This document shows positions 23,388-31,478 of a stretch of 46,002 nt of DNA, in pieces. The notes beneath the pieces were generated by a model. The model saw only the letters and a program-made list of their open reading frames with translations, was not told the DNA's origin and did not search any database. Position 1 is the first letter of the stretch; the number at the start of each line of letters is the position of its first letter. Made by a program: the position numbers and the translations under genes. This DNA is from Fimenecus sp045531435 (GTDB lineage Bacteria > Bacillota > Clostridia > Oscillospirales > Acutalibacteraceae). The stretch is taken from contig JAZSDZ010000025.1 in the NCBI GenBank assembly GCA_045531435.1, positions 1-46,002 on the forward strand, written 5' to 3'.

Positions 23388-24797
23388 TTGACAAACTTTG
23401 TATCAAACGAACAAATTGAATTACAAAAGAATATAGCAGATGAAGTCAGTGAACTTCTTGTTCTTCGTCACGGAGATACACCCAAGGCTTTTGTTCACAC
23501 ATATGGTTGTCAGGGTAATGTTGCCGACAGCGAGAGAATAAAAGGACTTCTTTCCTTAATGGGTTATGAAATGACTGAGGAAAAAGAAGAGGCTGACCTG
23601 ATTCTTTATAATACTTGCGCAATTCGTGAACACGCTGAAGACCGAGTTTTCGGTAATATCGGTGCAATAAAAAAGTTAAAGAAATCAAATCCCAATTTAA
23701 TTATTGCCCTTTGTGGATGTATGATGCAACAGGAACATATCCGTGAAAAGCTCTATAAAAGCTATCCTTATGTTGATATTGTTTTTGGTACTCATAATCA
23801 GCACATGATTCCTGAAATCTTTAAAAAGTATCTTACAAGAGGTAAAAGAGTCTTTTCTGATATGACAGAGACTAATCCTGTTGCTGAGGGTATTCCTGCA
23901 ATCCGTGACAATTCTGCAAAGGCGTGGCTTCCTATTATGTATGGTTGTGACAATTTCTGTACATACTGTGTTGTGCCTTATGTGCGTGGCAGGGAAAGAA
24001 GCCGTAAATCAGCGGACATTATTGCAGAATTCAAACAGATAGTCTCAGAAGGTTATAAGGATATTACCTTGCTTGGACAGAATGTTAATTCATATGGAAA
24101 AGGACTCGATGAAAATATTAATTTTTCGAAACTTATTCGTCAGTTAAATGATATTCCCGGTGAATTTACAATCCGTTTTATGACATCACATCCGAAGGAT
24201 TGCACAAAAGAGCTTATCGACACAATTGCAGAATGTGAAAAAGCATCCAAGCATATTCATCTTCCTGTGCAGTCAGGCAACAACAGAATATTAGGGGAAA
24301 TGAATCGCAGATACACCCGTCAAAAGTACCTTGACCTTATAAATTATGCAAAGAAAAAAATTGATGGACTCTCCCTTACAAGTGACATAATCGTTGGTTT
24401 CCCGGGTGAAACTTACGAAGAATTTAAGGATACCTTGTCGCTTGTGAAAGAAGTTGGATATACTTCACTTTTCACATTTATTTTTTCAAGCAGGCAGGGT
24501 ACAAAGGCCTCACTTATGGATGACCCTGTACCGTATGAAGAAAAAAGCAAATGGTTTAAGGAACTTTGTGACCTGCAGGAAAGTATTGCATGTACACACA
24601 GTGCAGATATGAAAGGTAAAACCTACCGTGTCCTTTGTGAAGGGAATAGTAAAACTCTTGACGGATACTTGGCAGGTCGAACCGATGGTAATGTTATTAT
24701 TGAATTTCCGTCTGACGACAAAAGTTTAGTTGGCAAATTCTGTCACATAAAAGTGACTGAACCACTTAACTGGTTGGTTAGAGGAGAATTAGTATAA
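23388..24797 (+). CDS. miaB: tRNA-2-methylthio-N6-dimethylallyladenosine synthase MiaB
   Basis: A 469-residue radical SAM methylthiotransferase that turns i6A37 into ms2i6A37 in tRNAs reading UNN codons. The N-terminal UPF0004 domain has cluster cysteines C41 (YGCQGN), C77 (NTCAIREHAEDRV) and C111 (CGCMMQQ). The radical SAM cluster uses C187, C191 and C194 (CDNFCTYC), and a TRAM domain ends the protein. NTCAIREHAEDRV marks MiaB and not MtaB or RimO. The start is TTG, 8 bases after AAGGAAG. The partner MiaA is encoded in the same cluster at 30532. Confidence 0.95.
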   Translation: MTNFVSNEQIELQKNIADEVSELLVLRHGDTPKAFVHTYGCQGNVADSERIKGLLSLMGYEMTEEKEEADLILYNTCAIREHAEDRVFGNIGAIKKLKKSNPNLIIALCGCMMQQEHIREKLYKSYPYVDIVFGTHNQHMIPEIFKKYLTRGKRVFSDMTETNPVAEGIPAIRDNSAKAWLPIMYGCDNFCTYCVVPYVRGRERSRKSADIIAEFKQIVSEGYKDITLLGQNVNSYGKGLDENINFSKLIRQLNDIPGEFTIRFMTSHPKDCTKELIDTIAECEKASKHIHLPVQSGNNRILGEMNRRYTRQKYLDLINYAKKKIDGLSLTSDIIVGFPGETYEEFKDTLSLVKEVGYTSLFTFIFSSRQGTKASLMDDPVPYEEKSKWFKELCDLQESIACTHSADMKGKTYRVLCEGNSKTLDGYLAGRTDGNVIIEFPSDDKSLVGKFCHIKVTEPLNWLVRGELV

Positions 24798-24829
24798 TAA
24801 AAAGTAAAAAATAAAGGAGCAAAAACAAA

Positions 24830-25258
24830 ATGTCACTTGAAAAACTTACAAGAGAACTTGGTAAAGCAATTCAGCAGGATGAAAGATATCTTGCAATGCA
24901 GAAAGCAATTGAGGCTAACGAAAAGGATACAGCACTCAATGAACTTATGAGCAAAATTCAGCTTATTCAGGTATCATATCAGCACGAAGCATCAAAGGAA
25001 GAACCTGATGAAGGTAAGATGAAGGCTTATGACGAGGAATTCCGTGGTGTTTATACAGAAATTATGATGAACCCTAATATGCAGGCTTATGAAAAAGCAA
25101 GACAGGACATCGACGAGCTTATGAACTACCTTACAGGTATTCTTGCTATGTGTGTAAACGGTGATGACCCTGACACATGTGACCCTAAGGCTCATCAGTG
25201 TGGTGGCGACTGTTCAGGTTGTCACTGTGACTGTGGCGACGAAGGCTGTAACCATTAA
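24830..25258 (+). CDS. RicA/YlbF family protein with a cysteine-rich tail
   Basis: A 142-residue protein. Residues 1-105 are the helical YlbF/YmcA domain (TRELGKAIQQDERYLAMQKA, KIQLIQVSYQHEA, EEFRGVYTEIMMNPNMQAYEKAR). Residues 108-140 hold eight cysteines: C108, C117, C124, C128, C131, C133, C135 and C140. In Bacillus the order is miaB-ymcA(ricA)-cotE-mutS-mutL, so this gene is in the ricA position. RicA, RicF and RicT form a complex that carries iron-sulfur clusters and affects RNase Y mRNA processing, competence and sporulation. A cluster- or metal-binding role for the tail is inference. The RBS is AAAGGAG. Confidence 0.85.
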   Translation: MSLEKLTRELGKAIQQDERYLAMQKAIEANEKDTALNELMSKIQLIQVSYQHEASKEEPDEGKMKAYDEEFRGVYTEIMMNPNMQAYEKARQDIDELMNYLTGILAMCVNGDDPDTCDPKAHQCGGDCSGCHCDCGDEGCNH

Positions 25259-25270
25259 TCAATTTGAAAT

Positions 25271-25295
25271 GTAGGGCGGGGGCTTGCTCCCGCCG
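25271..25295. repeat. Short GC-rich palindromic repeat, copy 2
   Basis: GTAGGGCGGGG, a short loop, then CCCGCCG. It is almost the same as the element at 1-25 and sits between the RicA-like gene and the unknown gene at 25372. Confidence 0.65.
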
Positions 25296-25310
25296 AAGCC
25301 TCAAATCATA

Positions 25311-25338
25311 CGTAGTGGTAGGCTTCCACGCCTGCATT
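25311..25338. repeat. GGCTTCCACGCCTGCAT-type repeat, copy 1
   Basis: Starts CGTAGTGGTAGGC and ends CCACGCCTGCATT. AGGC and GCCT can pair. Nearly the same sequence recurs at 28373-28400 and, more diverged, at 28641-28667, all in the same orientation. Confidence 0.65.
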
Positions 25339-25371
25339 ATGAATCCTGATTTTGAATAAGGAGAAAAAGTT

Positions 25372-25701
25372 ATGTCTTATCATGATTTTGGAATTATGCA
25401 AACAGCTCCCGAACACGGGAAACGATATGATGATTATGAGCCTGAAAAATACAACTGTATATCAGTAAATGATAATTATATGGAATCTGTTGTTAATGAT
25501 TTGAACAATATAGATTTCTATTGGCACACACTTGATGTTTCGAGAAAAGGTCTTGCATATTGTGGAATTACACTTATCCCACCATCATCAATGGAAAAGT
25601 TTATTTCTGCAATTGCAAACAATTCAAAATTACAGGAACTTAAACAGCTTTTATCAAATGCATATAAAGAAAATAAATGGATAATCCATTTTGGACTATA
25701 A
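25372..25701 (+). CDS. Unknown 109-residue protein in the mutS operon
   Basis: I do not recognise this protein. It starts MSYHDFGIMQTAPEHGKRYD and has no membrane segment or signal. A DFYWHTLDVSRKGLAYCGITLIPP stretch is followed by a helical segment and ends KWIIHFGL. It looks like a small folded cytoplasmic protein. The ATG follows AAGGAG. It lies where cotE sits in Bacillus, between the ricA-like gene and mutS, but does not resemble CotE. Palindromic repeats flank it on both sides (25271-25338 and 25704-25728), which suggests it may be a late addition to the operon. Confidence 0.6.
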   Translation: MSYHDFGIMQTAPEHGKRYDDYEPEKYNCISVNDNYMESVVNDLNNIDFYWHTLDVSRKGLAYCGITLIPPSSMEKFISAIANNSKLQELKQLLSNAYKENKWIIHFGL

Positions 25702-25703
25702 TT

Positions 25704-25728
25704 GTAGGGGTGATTCACGAATCGCCCG
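25704..25728. repeat. Degenerate short palindromic repeat, copy 3
   Basis: GTAGGGGTGATTC, then ACGAATCGCCCG. The arms GGGTGATTC and GAATCGCCC pair with one G-T. It shares the GTAGGG start and CCCG end with the elements at 1-25 and 25271-25295 and lies between the unknown gene and mutS. Confidence 0.5.
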
Positions 25729-25759
25729 GAAAATCTAACTATTAAGAAGGAATTATAAT

Positions 25760-28366
25760 ATGGCACTTTCACCAATGATGCAACAATATTTTCAAATAAA
25801 ACAGAATTATGAAGACACCATATTAATGTTCCGTCTTGGTGACTTTTACGAAATGTTCTTTGACGATGCGAAAGTTGCATCAAAAGAGCTTGAATTAGTG
25901 TTAACAGGTCGTGATTGTGGTGAAGCAGAAAGAGCGCCAATGTGTGGTGTTCCATTCCACAGTGCTGACGGGTATATCGCAAGACTTGTGTCAAAGGGTT
26001 ACAAGGTTGCAATCTGTGAACAAATGGAAGACCCTGCAACTGCAAAAGGTATTGTACGTCGTGATGTAATCCGTGTTATTACGCCGGGTACTGTAATTGA
26101 AAGCTCAATGCTTGACGAGTCAAAGAACAATTATTTAGCATCAGTCTGCGCATCCAATGGTAATGTTGGTATGTGCTTTATCGATATTTCAACAGGCGAA
26201 GTCAATTTAACAGAATTCTCAGAAAATGTTGAACAAAGAGTATTAAATGAAATGGGAAGATACCTTCCGACTGAAATTATTCTTAACAAAGAGATCGTTT
26301 CGTTCAATTCTCTTTCTGATTTCATATCCAAAAAACTTGAAGCGTCTGTTGAACTATTGATTGAAGAATTTGATTTTATTAATGCAGAAAATATCTGCAA
26401 AGAGCATTTCAATACTAATGATTTAGGCACAATTTCACTTAATCAGCGTGATACTGCTGTTTGTGCGTTAGGTGCTGCACTTTCTTATCTTCGTTCAACT
26501 CAGAAAAGAGATTTGGAAAATATCCGAAATGTGAATTTCTATACAGATGCAAAGCTTATGAGTCTTGGAATTTCTGCAATCCGTAATCTTGAGCTTCTTG
26601 AAACAATGCGTGACAGGGATAGAAAGGGTTCACTTCTTTGGGTACTTGATAAAACGAAAACTGCAATGGGTAAAAGAATGCTTCGTTCGTTTATTGAACG
26701 ACCACTCTATGATTGTGTTGAAATCTCAAAACGACTTAATGCAGTTGACGAACTTTATAAAAACACAGAGCTTCTTGATGGCGAAACTGAGCTTTTAGTA
26801 GGCGTTTACGATATGGAACGTCTTATGACACGAGTGGTTTACAATACAGCCAATGCAAAGGAGCTTTTGTCCCTTAAAACAACTCTCGAAAAGTTACCTG
26901 AACTCAAAGAAAATCTTAAAAATGCAAGTTGTAATCTTCTTAAATCAATCTATGAAGAAATTGATGTCATCAGCGATGTGTGTTCACTTATTGAAGTTGC
27001 AATCAAAGAGGATGCACCGTTCTCTGTCCGTGAGGGTGGAATGATAAAAGATGGCTTTAATAAAGAGCTTGACGAACTCCGTGACATTGTGAGTGGGGGC
27101 AAGAGTATTCTTGCAAAACTTGAAGCAGACGAGCAGGAAAAAACAGGTATCAAAAAGCTTAAAATCGGATACAACAAGGTTTTCGGTTATTACTTTGAAG
27201 TCCTTAACTCATATAAGGAACTTGTACCTGATACATACATAAGAAAACAAACACTTTCAAATTGTGAAAGATATATTACGGAAGAACTTAAAACTCTTGA
27301 AACACGAGTGCTTGGTGCACAGGAAAGAATTGTTGGTCTTGAATATGAGATTTTCAACTCTATCCGTAAAAAGATAGCAGGTGAGTATTTAAGAACACAA
27401 TGCACAGCACACGCAGTTGCACTTTTAGATGTTCTCTGTTCATTTGCAACAGTTTCAGTAAAGAACAATTACACAAGACCTGATATAAATGATAAAGGTA
27501 TAGTGAGAATTTCTGAGGGTAGGCATCCTGTTGTTGAAGTATTACAGAAAAAGACGATGTTTGTCCCTAACGACACATTACTTGATTGCGAAGATAACAG
27601 AATGGCAGTTATTACAGGCCCTAATATGGCAGGTAAATCAACATATATGCGACAGATTGCAATAATTGTCCTTATGGCACAAATGGGATGTTTTGTTCCT
27701 GCAAAGTCAGCGGATATCGGCATTGTTGACAGTATTTTTACCCGTGTTGGTGCATCTGACGACTTGGCTTCAGGTCAGTCAACATTTATGGTTGAAATGA
27801 ACGAGGTCTCTGAAATTCTTAAATATGCCACAAAGAACAGCCTTATTATTCTTGATGAAATCGGTCGTGGTACATCCACCTTTGATGGTATGAGTATTGC
27901 TCGTTCTGTTGTTGAGTTTATTGCTGATAAAAAGAAAATCGGTGCAAAAACTCTCTTTGCAACTCATTATCACGAATTATCTGAACTTGAAGGCACAGTT
28001 GACGGTGTCAAGAACTACAATATTGCTGTTAAAAAGCGTGGCGATGATATAACTTTTCTTAGAAGAATTGTCCGTGGGGGTGCTGATGGTTCTTACGGTA
28101 TCGAGGTTGCAAAACTTGCAGGTGTACCTGACAATGTAATCAAACGAGCAAAAGCAATTCTCAAAACACTTGAAGATAACGACTTGATGAAGCCGAAAAT
28201 GGTTGCTGACATTCCTGAAGAAAAAGAGCCTGAAATTCAAATGTCTTTTGAATCAAATTCAAGGGAGTACATTATGGACAGACTCCGTACAGTTGATATC
28301 AATACATTAACCCCAATTGAAGCGATGGGACTTCTCTACGAACTCATTGACAAAGCAAAGAATTAA
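25760..28366 (+). CDS. mutS: DNA mismatch repair protein MutS
   Basis: An 868-residue mismatch-recognition ATPase. The mismatch-reading Phe-x-Glu motif is in LGDFYEMFFDDA (FYE at 29-31). Then come connector, lever and clamp domains and the ATPase domain with Walker A GPNMAGKS near residue 620, Walker B LIILDEIGRGTSTFDG and the signature ATHYHEL. It ends with the short helical C-terminal part (PIEAMGLLYELIDKAK). Length is normal. It forms the mismatch repair unit with mutL downstream; a small unknown gene separates them. Confidence 0.97.
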   Translation: MALSPMMQQYFQIKQNYEDTILMFRLGDFYEMFFDDAKVASKELELVLTGRDCGEAERAPMCGVPFHSADGYIARLVSKGYKVAICEQMEDPATAKGIVRRDVIRVITPGTVIESSMLDESKNNYLASVCASNGNVGMCFIDISTGEVNLTEFSENVEQRVLNEMGRYLPTEIILNKEIVSFNSLSDFISKKLEASVELLIEEFDFINAENICKEHFNTNDLGTISLNQRDTAVCALGAALSYLRSTQKRDLENIRNVNFYTDAKLMSLGISAIRNLELLETMRDRDRKGSLLWVLDKTKTAMGKRMLRSFIERPLYDCVEISKRLNAVDELYKNTELLDGETELLVGVYDMERLMTRVVYNTANAKELLSLKTTLEKLPELKENLKNASCNLLKSIYEEIDVISDVCSLIEVAIKEDAPFSVREGGMIKDGFNKELDELRDIVSGGKSILAKLEADEQEKTGIKKLKIGYNKVFGYYFEVLNSYKELVPDTYIRKQTLSNCERYITEELKTLETRVLGAQERIVGLEYEIFNSIRKKIAGEYLRTQCTAHAVALLDVLCSFATVSVKNNYTRPDINDKGIVRISEGRHPVVEVLQKKTMFVPNDTLLDCEDNRMAVITGPNMAGKSTYMRQIAIIVLMAQMGCFVPAKSADIGIVDSIFTRVGASDDLASGQSTFMVEMNEVSEILKYATKNSLIILDEIGRGTSTFDGMSIARSVVEFIADKKKIGAKTLFATHYHELSELEGTVDGVKNYNIAVKKRGDDITFLRRIVRGGADGSYGIEVAKLAGVPDNVIKRAKAILKTLEDNDLMKPKMVADIPEEKEPEIQMSFESNSREYIMDRLRTVDINTLTPIEAMGLLYELIDKAKN

Positions 28367-28372
28367 ATTACG

Positions 28373-28400
28373 CGTAGTGGCAGGCTTCCACACCTGCATA
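28373..28400. repeat. GGCTTCCACGCCTGCAT-type repeat, copy 2
   Basis: Starts CGTAGTGGCAGGC and ends CCACACCTGCATA. GCAGG and CCTGC can pair. It begins a few bases after the mutS stop and differs from the copy at 25311 at about two or three positions. Confidence 0.65.
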
Positions 28401-28427
28401 CAAATAAAATTGATAGGAGCATCGACA

Positions 28428-28637
28428 ATGAAAAAAGACCCAAACGGAAAGAAAAAAATGAACGAATACGACCTTGGAATAATCTTCTCCATTGTCGGAA
28501 TTCTCGCAAGTATCGGAGTAATCGCCTTAAAGCTTTTCAATAAAGAAAACATCGCAATAGGCATTGTCTTACTCGTTGCTTGTATCGGTATACTTGTAAT
28601 CAACATTAAGCAAAAGAAAGAAACCAAATCGGAATAA
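28428..28637 (+). CDS. Small two-helix membrane protein between mutS and mutL
   Basis: A 69-residue protein with a basic N-terminus (MKKDPNGKKKMNEYD), two hydrophobic helices (about 17-34 and 42-58) and a charged tail (KQKKETKSE). I do not recognise a family. The ATG is set by ATAGGAGC 7 bases upstream; a longer frame runs back into mutS but has no ribosome site. It is bracketed by two copies of the same short repeat (28373-28400, 28641-28667). A membrane protein has no obvious part in mismatch repair. Confidence 0.6.
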   Translation: MKKDPNGKKKMNEYDLGIIFSIVGILASIGVIALKLFNKENIAIGIVLLVACIGILVINIKQKKETKSE

Positions 28638-28640
28638 TTT

Positions 28641-28667
28641 CGTAGGAGTTGGCATCCATGCCTGTAT
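28641..28667. repeat. GGCTTCCACGCCTGCAT-type repeat, copy 3
   Basis: CGTAGGAGTTGGC followed by ATCCATGCCTGTAT. GGCAT and ATGCC pair perfectly around CC. It lies 3 bases after the stop of the small membrane protein and just ahead of mutL. Confidence 0.6.
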
Positions 28668-28685
28668 TTAAAAGAGGTGACATCA

Positions 28686-30530
28686 ATGGCAAAAATAAAT
28701 AAACTCCCAAAACATATGGCTGATTTAATCGCAGCAGGTGAGGTTGTTGAAAGACCTGCATCTGTTGTAAAAGAACTTATGGAAAATGCCGTTGATGCCG
28801 GCGCTACCTCCATAACAGTTGAAATTCAGCGTGGTGGTATTTCATATATTCGTGTGACCGATGACGGTTGCGGTATTGAGCGTGAAGATGTAAAAACTGC
28901 ATTTGTAAGTCACGCTACAAGTAAGATTAAAACTGCTGAAGACCTTAATACAATATTGACATTAGGCTTCCGTGGTGAAGCCTTGCCATCAATTGCAGCA
29001 GTTTCAAAGGTGAATATGATTACTAAAACTGCAACCGAAGAAATAGGCACATCTCTCACAATCGAGGGTGGAATTATAACAGATTTCTCCGACGCTGGTT
29101 GTGCAGTAGGTACAACCATGATTGTTCGTGAGCTTTTCTATAATACTCCTGCAAGAATGAAATTTTTGAAAAAGGATGTCAGTGAAGGAAATTATGTTGC
29201 TGCAGCAGTTGAAAAACTTGCACTTTCTCATCCGGAAATCAGTATCCGATTTATCCGTGATGGTAAACAGGTGTTTACAACAAATGGTGACGGAAATCTT
29301 CAAAATGTATGCTTTTCTGCATTTGGAAAGGATTTTTCAAATGGTCTTTTAAGCGTTGATTCAGCAGTTGGAAATGTTTCGGTTAAAGGTCTTGTAACTC
29401 CACCATTCAATTGCCGTGGTTCTCGTGGAATGCAGTATTTCTTCGTGAATGGCAGAAGTGTAAAAAACACTACAATTATGGCTGCATTTGAAAGTGCATA
29501 TAAAAACAGCGTAATGGTTGGTAAATTTCCCGGTGGTGTTTTATTTATAACATTACCACCAACATTAGTTGATGTTAATGTGCATCCATCAAAAATTGAA
29601 GTTCGTTTTTCCGATGAACGCTCAATTTTTGATGCAATCTATCATTCAGTAAAATCTGCACTCAACGAAAGCATAGCACTTAAACAAGCCGTTTTACCTG
29701 AAAAGAAGAATGTACTCAAAGAGATTTTTGCAAAGCCACAACAGGAAATCAAACAGACAACTGTTGAAGAAAATATTGCATTTACTGAAAAAGTATTAAA
29801 ACCACTTTCTTCTGTTCCTTTCGTTGTCAATGATGTTAAAATTGATTATTCAGCAGAAACAGATGACGACCCGTTAAACATTGAATTTCCAATAGCAAAA
29901 CCTGTTCAAAAGATAGTTGCCGAGCCAATTTCAGCGCCAAAAACAGAAAAAATTAAAGTTGAAAATGAGATTCGTCTTATTGGCGAAGCATATAAAACAT
30001 ATATTTTGATTGAGCTTAACGGCACTCTTTGTGTAATCGACAAACATGCTGCCCATGAAAGAATTCTTTTTAATAAACTCAAAAAAGAATCACAAAACAG
30101 TGGAAGTCAGATTCTTTTATCACCTGTAACAGTATCTCTTGGTAAAGAAGAATATTCTGCTGTAACAGAAAATATTGAAACTATAGTGAAAGCAGGTTTT
30201 GATATTGAAGATTTCGGCAATGGTACAGTGATTGTCCGTAGTTGTCCAATGGATTTGGAGGACTGCGAAATTATTCCACTTATAGGTGAAATCGCGGAAT
30301 ATATAATCAAAAACCGTCGTGATATAACAAATGAGCATCTTGATTGGATTTATCATAATGTAGCTTGTCGTAGTGCCATAAAAGCAGGGGATGATAATTC
30401 AGAATTGGAGCTTTTAACTCTTGCAAAACAAGTGGTAAATGATAATGAGGTTCGTTTCTGTCCTCATGGAAGACCTGTTATGATAGAACTTTCAAAATAT
30501 GAATTAGAAAAACAGTTTGGTAGAGTATAA
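28686..30530 (+). CDS. mutL: DNA mismatch repair protein MutL
   Basis: A 614-residue GHKL ATPase that couples MutS to strand cutting and repair. N-terminal motifs: ELMENAVDAGA with E30 and N34, DDGCGI (59-64) and GFRGEAL (94-100). After a variable linker, the C-terminal domain has the nuclease-type motifs: DKHAAHERILF from D452, ACRSAIKAG and FCPHGRP. In the usual form D-Q-H-A-x2-E-x4-E the last residue is Glu; here it is Asn463. The start ATG follows AGAGGTGA; an in-frame GTG three codons earlier overlaps that site. Confidence 0.95.
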   Translation: MAKINKLPKHMADLIAAGEVVERPASVVKELMENAVDAGATSITVEIQRGGISYIRVTDDGCGIEREDVKTAFVSHATSKIKTAEDLNTILTLGFRGEALPSIAAVSKVNMITKTATEEIGTSLTIEGGIITDFSDAGCAVGTTMIVRELFYNTPARMKFLKKDVSEGNYVAAAVEKLALSHPEISIRFIRDGKQVFTTNGDGNLQNVCFSAFGKDFSNGLLSVDSAVGNVSVKGLVTPPFNCRGSRGMQYFFVNGRSVKNTTIMAAFESAYKNSVMVGKFPGGVLFITLPPTLVDVNVHPSKIEVRFSDERSIFDAIYHSVKSALNESIALKQAVLPEKKNVLKEIFAKPQQEIKQTTVEENIAFTEKVLKPLSSVPFVVNDVKIDYSAETDDDPLNIEFPIAKPVQKIVAEPISAPKTEKIKVENEIRLIGEAYKTYILIELNGTLCVIDKHAAHERILFNKLKKESQNSGSQILLSPVTVSLGKEEYSAVTENIETIVKAGFDIEDFGNGTVIVRSCPMDLEDCEIIPLIGEIAEYIIKNRRDITNEHLDWIYHNVACRSAIKAGDDNSELELLTLAKQVVNDNEVRFCPHGRPVMIELSKYELEKQFGRV

Positions 30531-30531
30531 T

Positions 30532-31473
30532 ATGAAAAAAATTCCCGTAATTGCAGTTGTTGGACCTACAGCATCCGGAAAAACATCCTTGTCAATAAAT
30601 ATTGCAAAAGAGTTTTCAGGACAAGTTGTTTCAGCCGACTCAATGCAGATTTATGAAAAAATGAATATTGCAACTGCAAAGCCAACAACGGAAGAAATGC
30701 AGGGAATTCCACATTATCTTATAGGATTTCATCCAATTGATAAGAAATTCAGCGTTGCTGAATATGTGGACCTTGCCAATGAATGTATCATGAAGATATA
30801 TAATGATGGTGATATTCCCGTTGTGGCAGGTGGCACAGGTCTTTATATCGACTCACTTTTACAAAATATACATTTTTCAAAGGAAGAGGGAAACGACCAA
30901 ATCCGTAAGGAGTTAACTGACCTTTTCGACGAAAAGGGTGCTGAATATATGCTTGAATCTCTGCGAGAAATTGACCCTGATACAGCGGAGAGACTTCATC
31001 TTAAAGATAAAAGCAGAATTATCCGTGCTCTTGAAATTTATAAGCTTACAGGTAAGACTATGACCGAGCAAAAAGTGATTTCTCGTGAGGAGGAATCACC
31101 TTATAATGTTCTTTATCTTGGCATAAATTATCGTGACAGAAATGTTTTGTATGACCGTATAAATATGCGAGTTGATTTAATGCTTCAGAATGGTCTTTTG
31201 GATGAAGCAAAGGAGTTTTACAACACATCTTCTGATACAACAGCTTGTCAGGCAATCGGTTATAAGGAGTTAGCACCATATTTCAGAGGTGAAAAAGAGC
31301 TTGACAAATGTGTCGAAAAATTGAAGCAGGAAACAAGGCATTATGCCAAGCGTCAGCTTACATGGTTTCGCAAAAATGAAAATATAAACTGGATTTATCC
31401 CGATGATTTTAATGATTCTTCAGAAATGTATAATTCAGTTTTTAATATAGTAAGAGATTTTATGGGGAGGTAA
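30532..31473 (+). CDS. miaA: tRNA dimethylallyltransferase MiaA
   Basis: A 313-residue enzyme that adds a dimethylallyl group to A37 of tRNAs reading UNN codons, giving the substrate of MiaB, encoded upstream. The P-loop is GPTASGKT (11-18), followed by SADSMQIYEKMNIATAKPT and GGTGLYIDSLL, with QAIGYKEL near residue 243. The ATG comes 1 base after the mutL stop, so the two are coupled; an in-frame TTG 15 bases earlier lies inside mutL. mutL-miaA is a common pair. Confidence 0.95.
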   Translation: MKKIPVIAVVGPTASGKTSLSINIAKEFSGQVVSADSMQIYEKMNIATAKPTTEEMQGIPHYLIGFHPIDKKFSVAEYVDLANECIMKIYNDGDIPVVAGGTGLYIDSLLQNIHFSKEEGNDQIRKELTDLFDEKGAEYMLESLREIDPDTAERLHLKDKSRIIRALEIYKLTGKTMTEQKVISREEESPYNVLYLGINYRDRNVLYDRINMRVDLMLQNGLLDEAKEFYNTSSDTTACQAIGYKELAPYFRGEKELDKCVEKLKQETRHYAKRQLTWFRKNENINWIYPDDFNDSSEMYNSVFNIVRDFMGR

Positions 31474-31478
31474 AAACG

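Noticed and set aside
28317..28427. N-terminal extension of the small membrane protein back into mutS
   Set aside because: The extension overlaps mutS and the repeat at 28373-28400, while a good ribosome site (ATAGGAGC) precedes the internal ATG at 28428.
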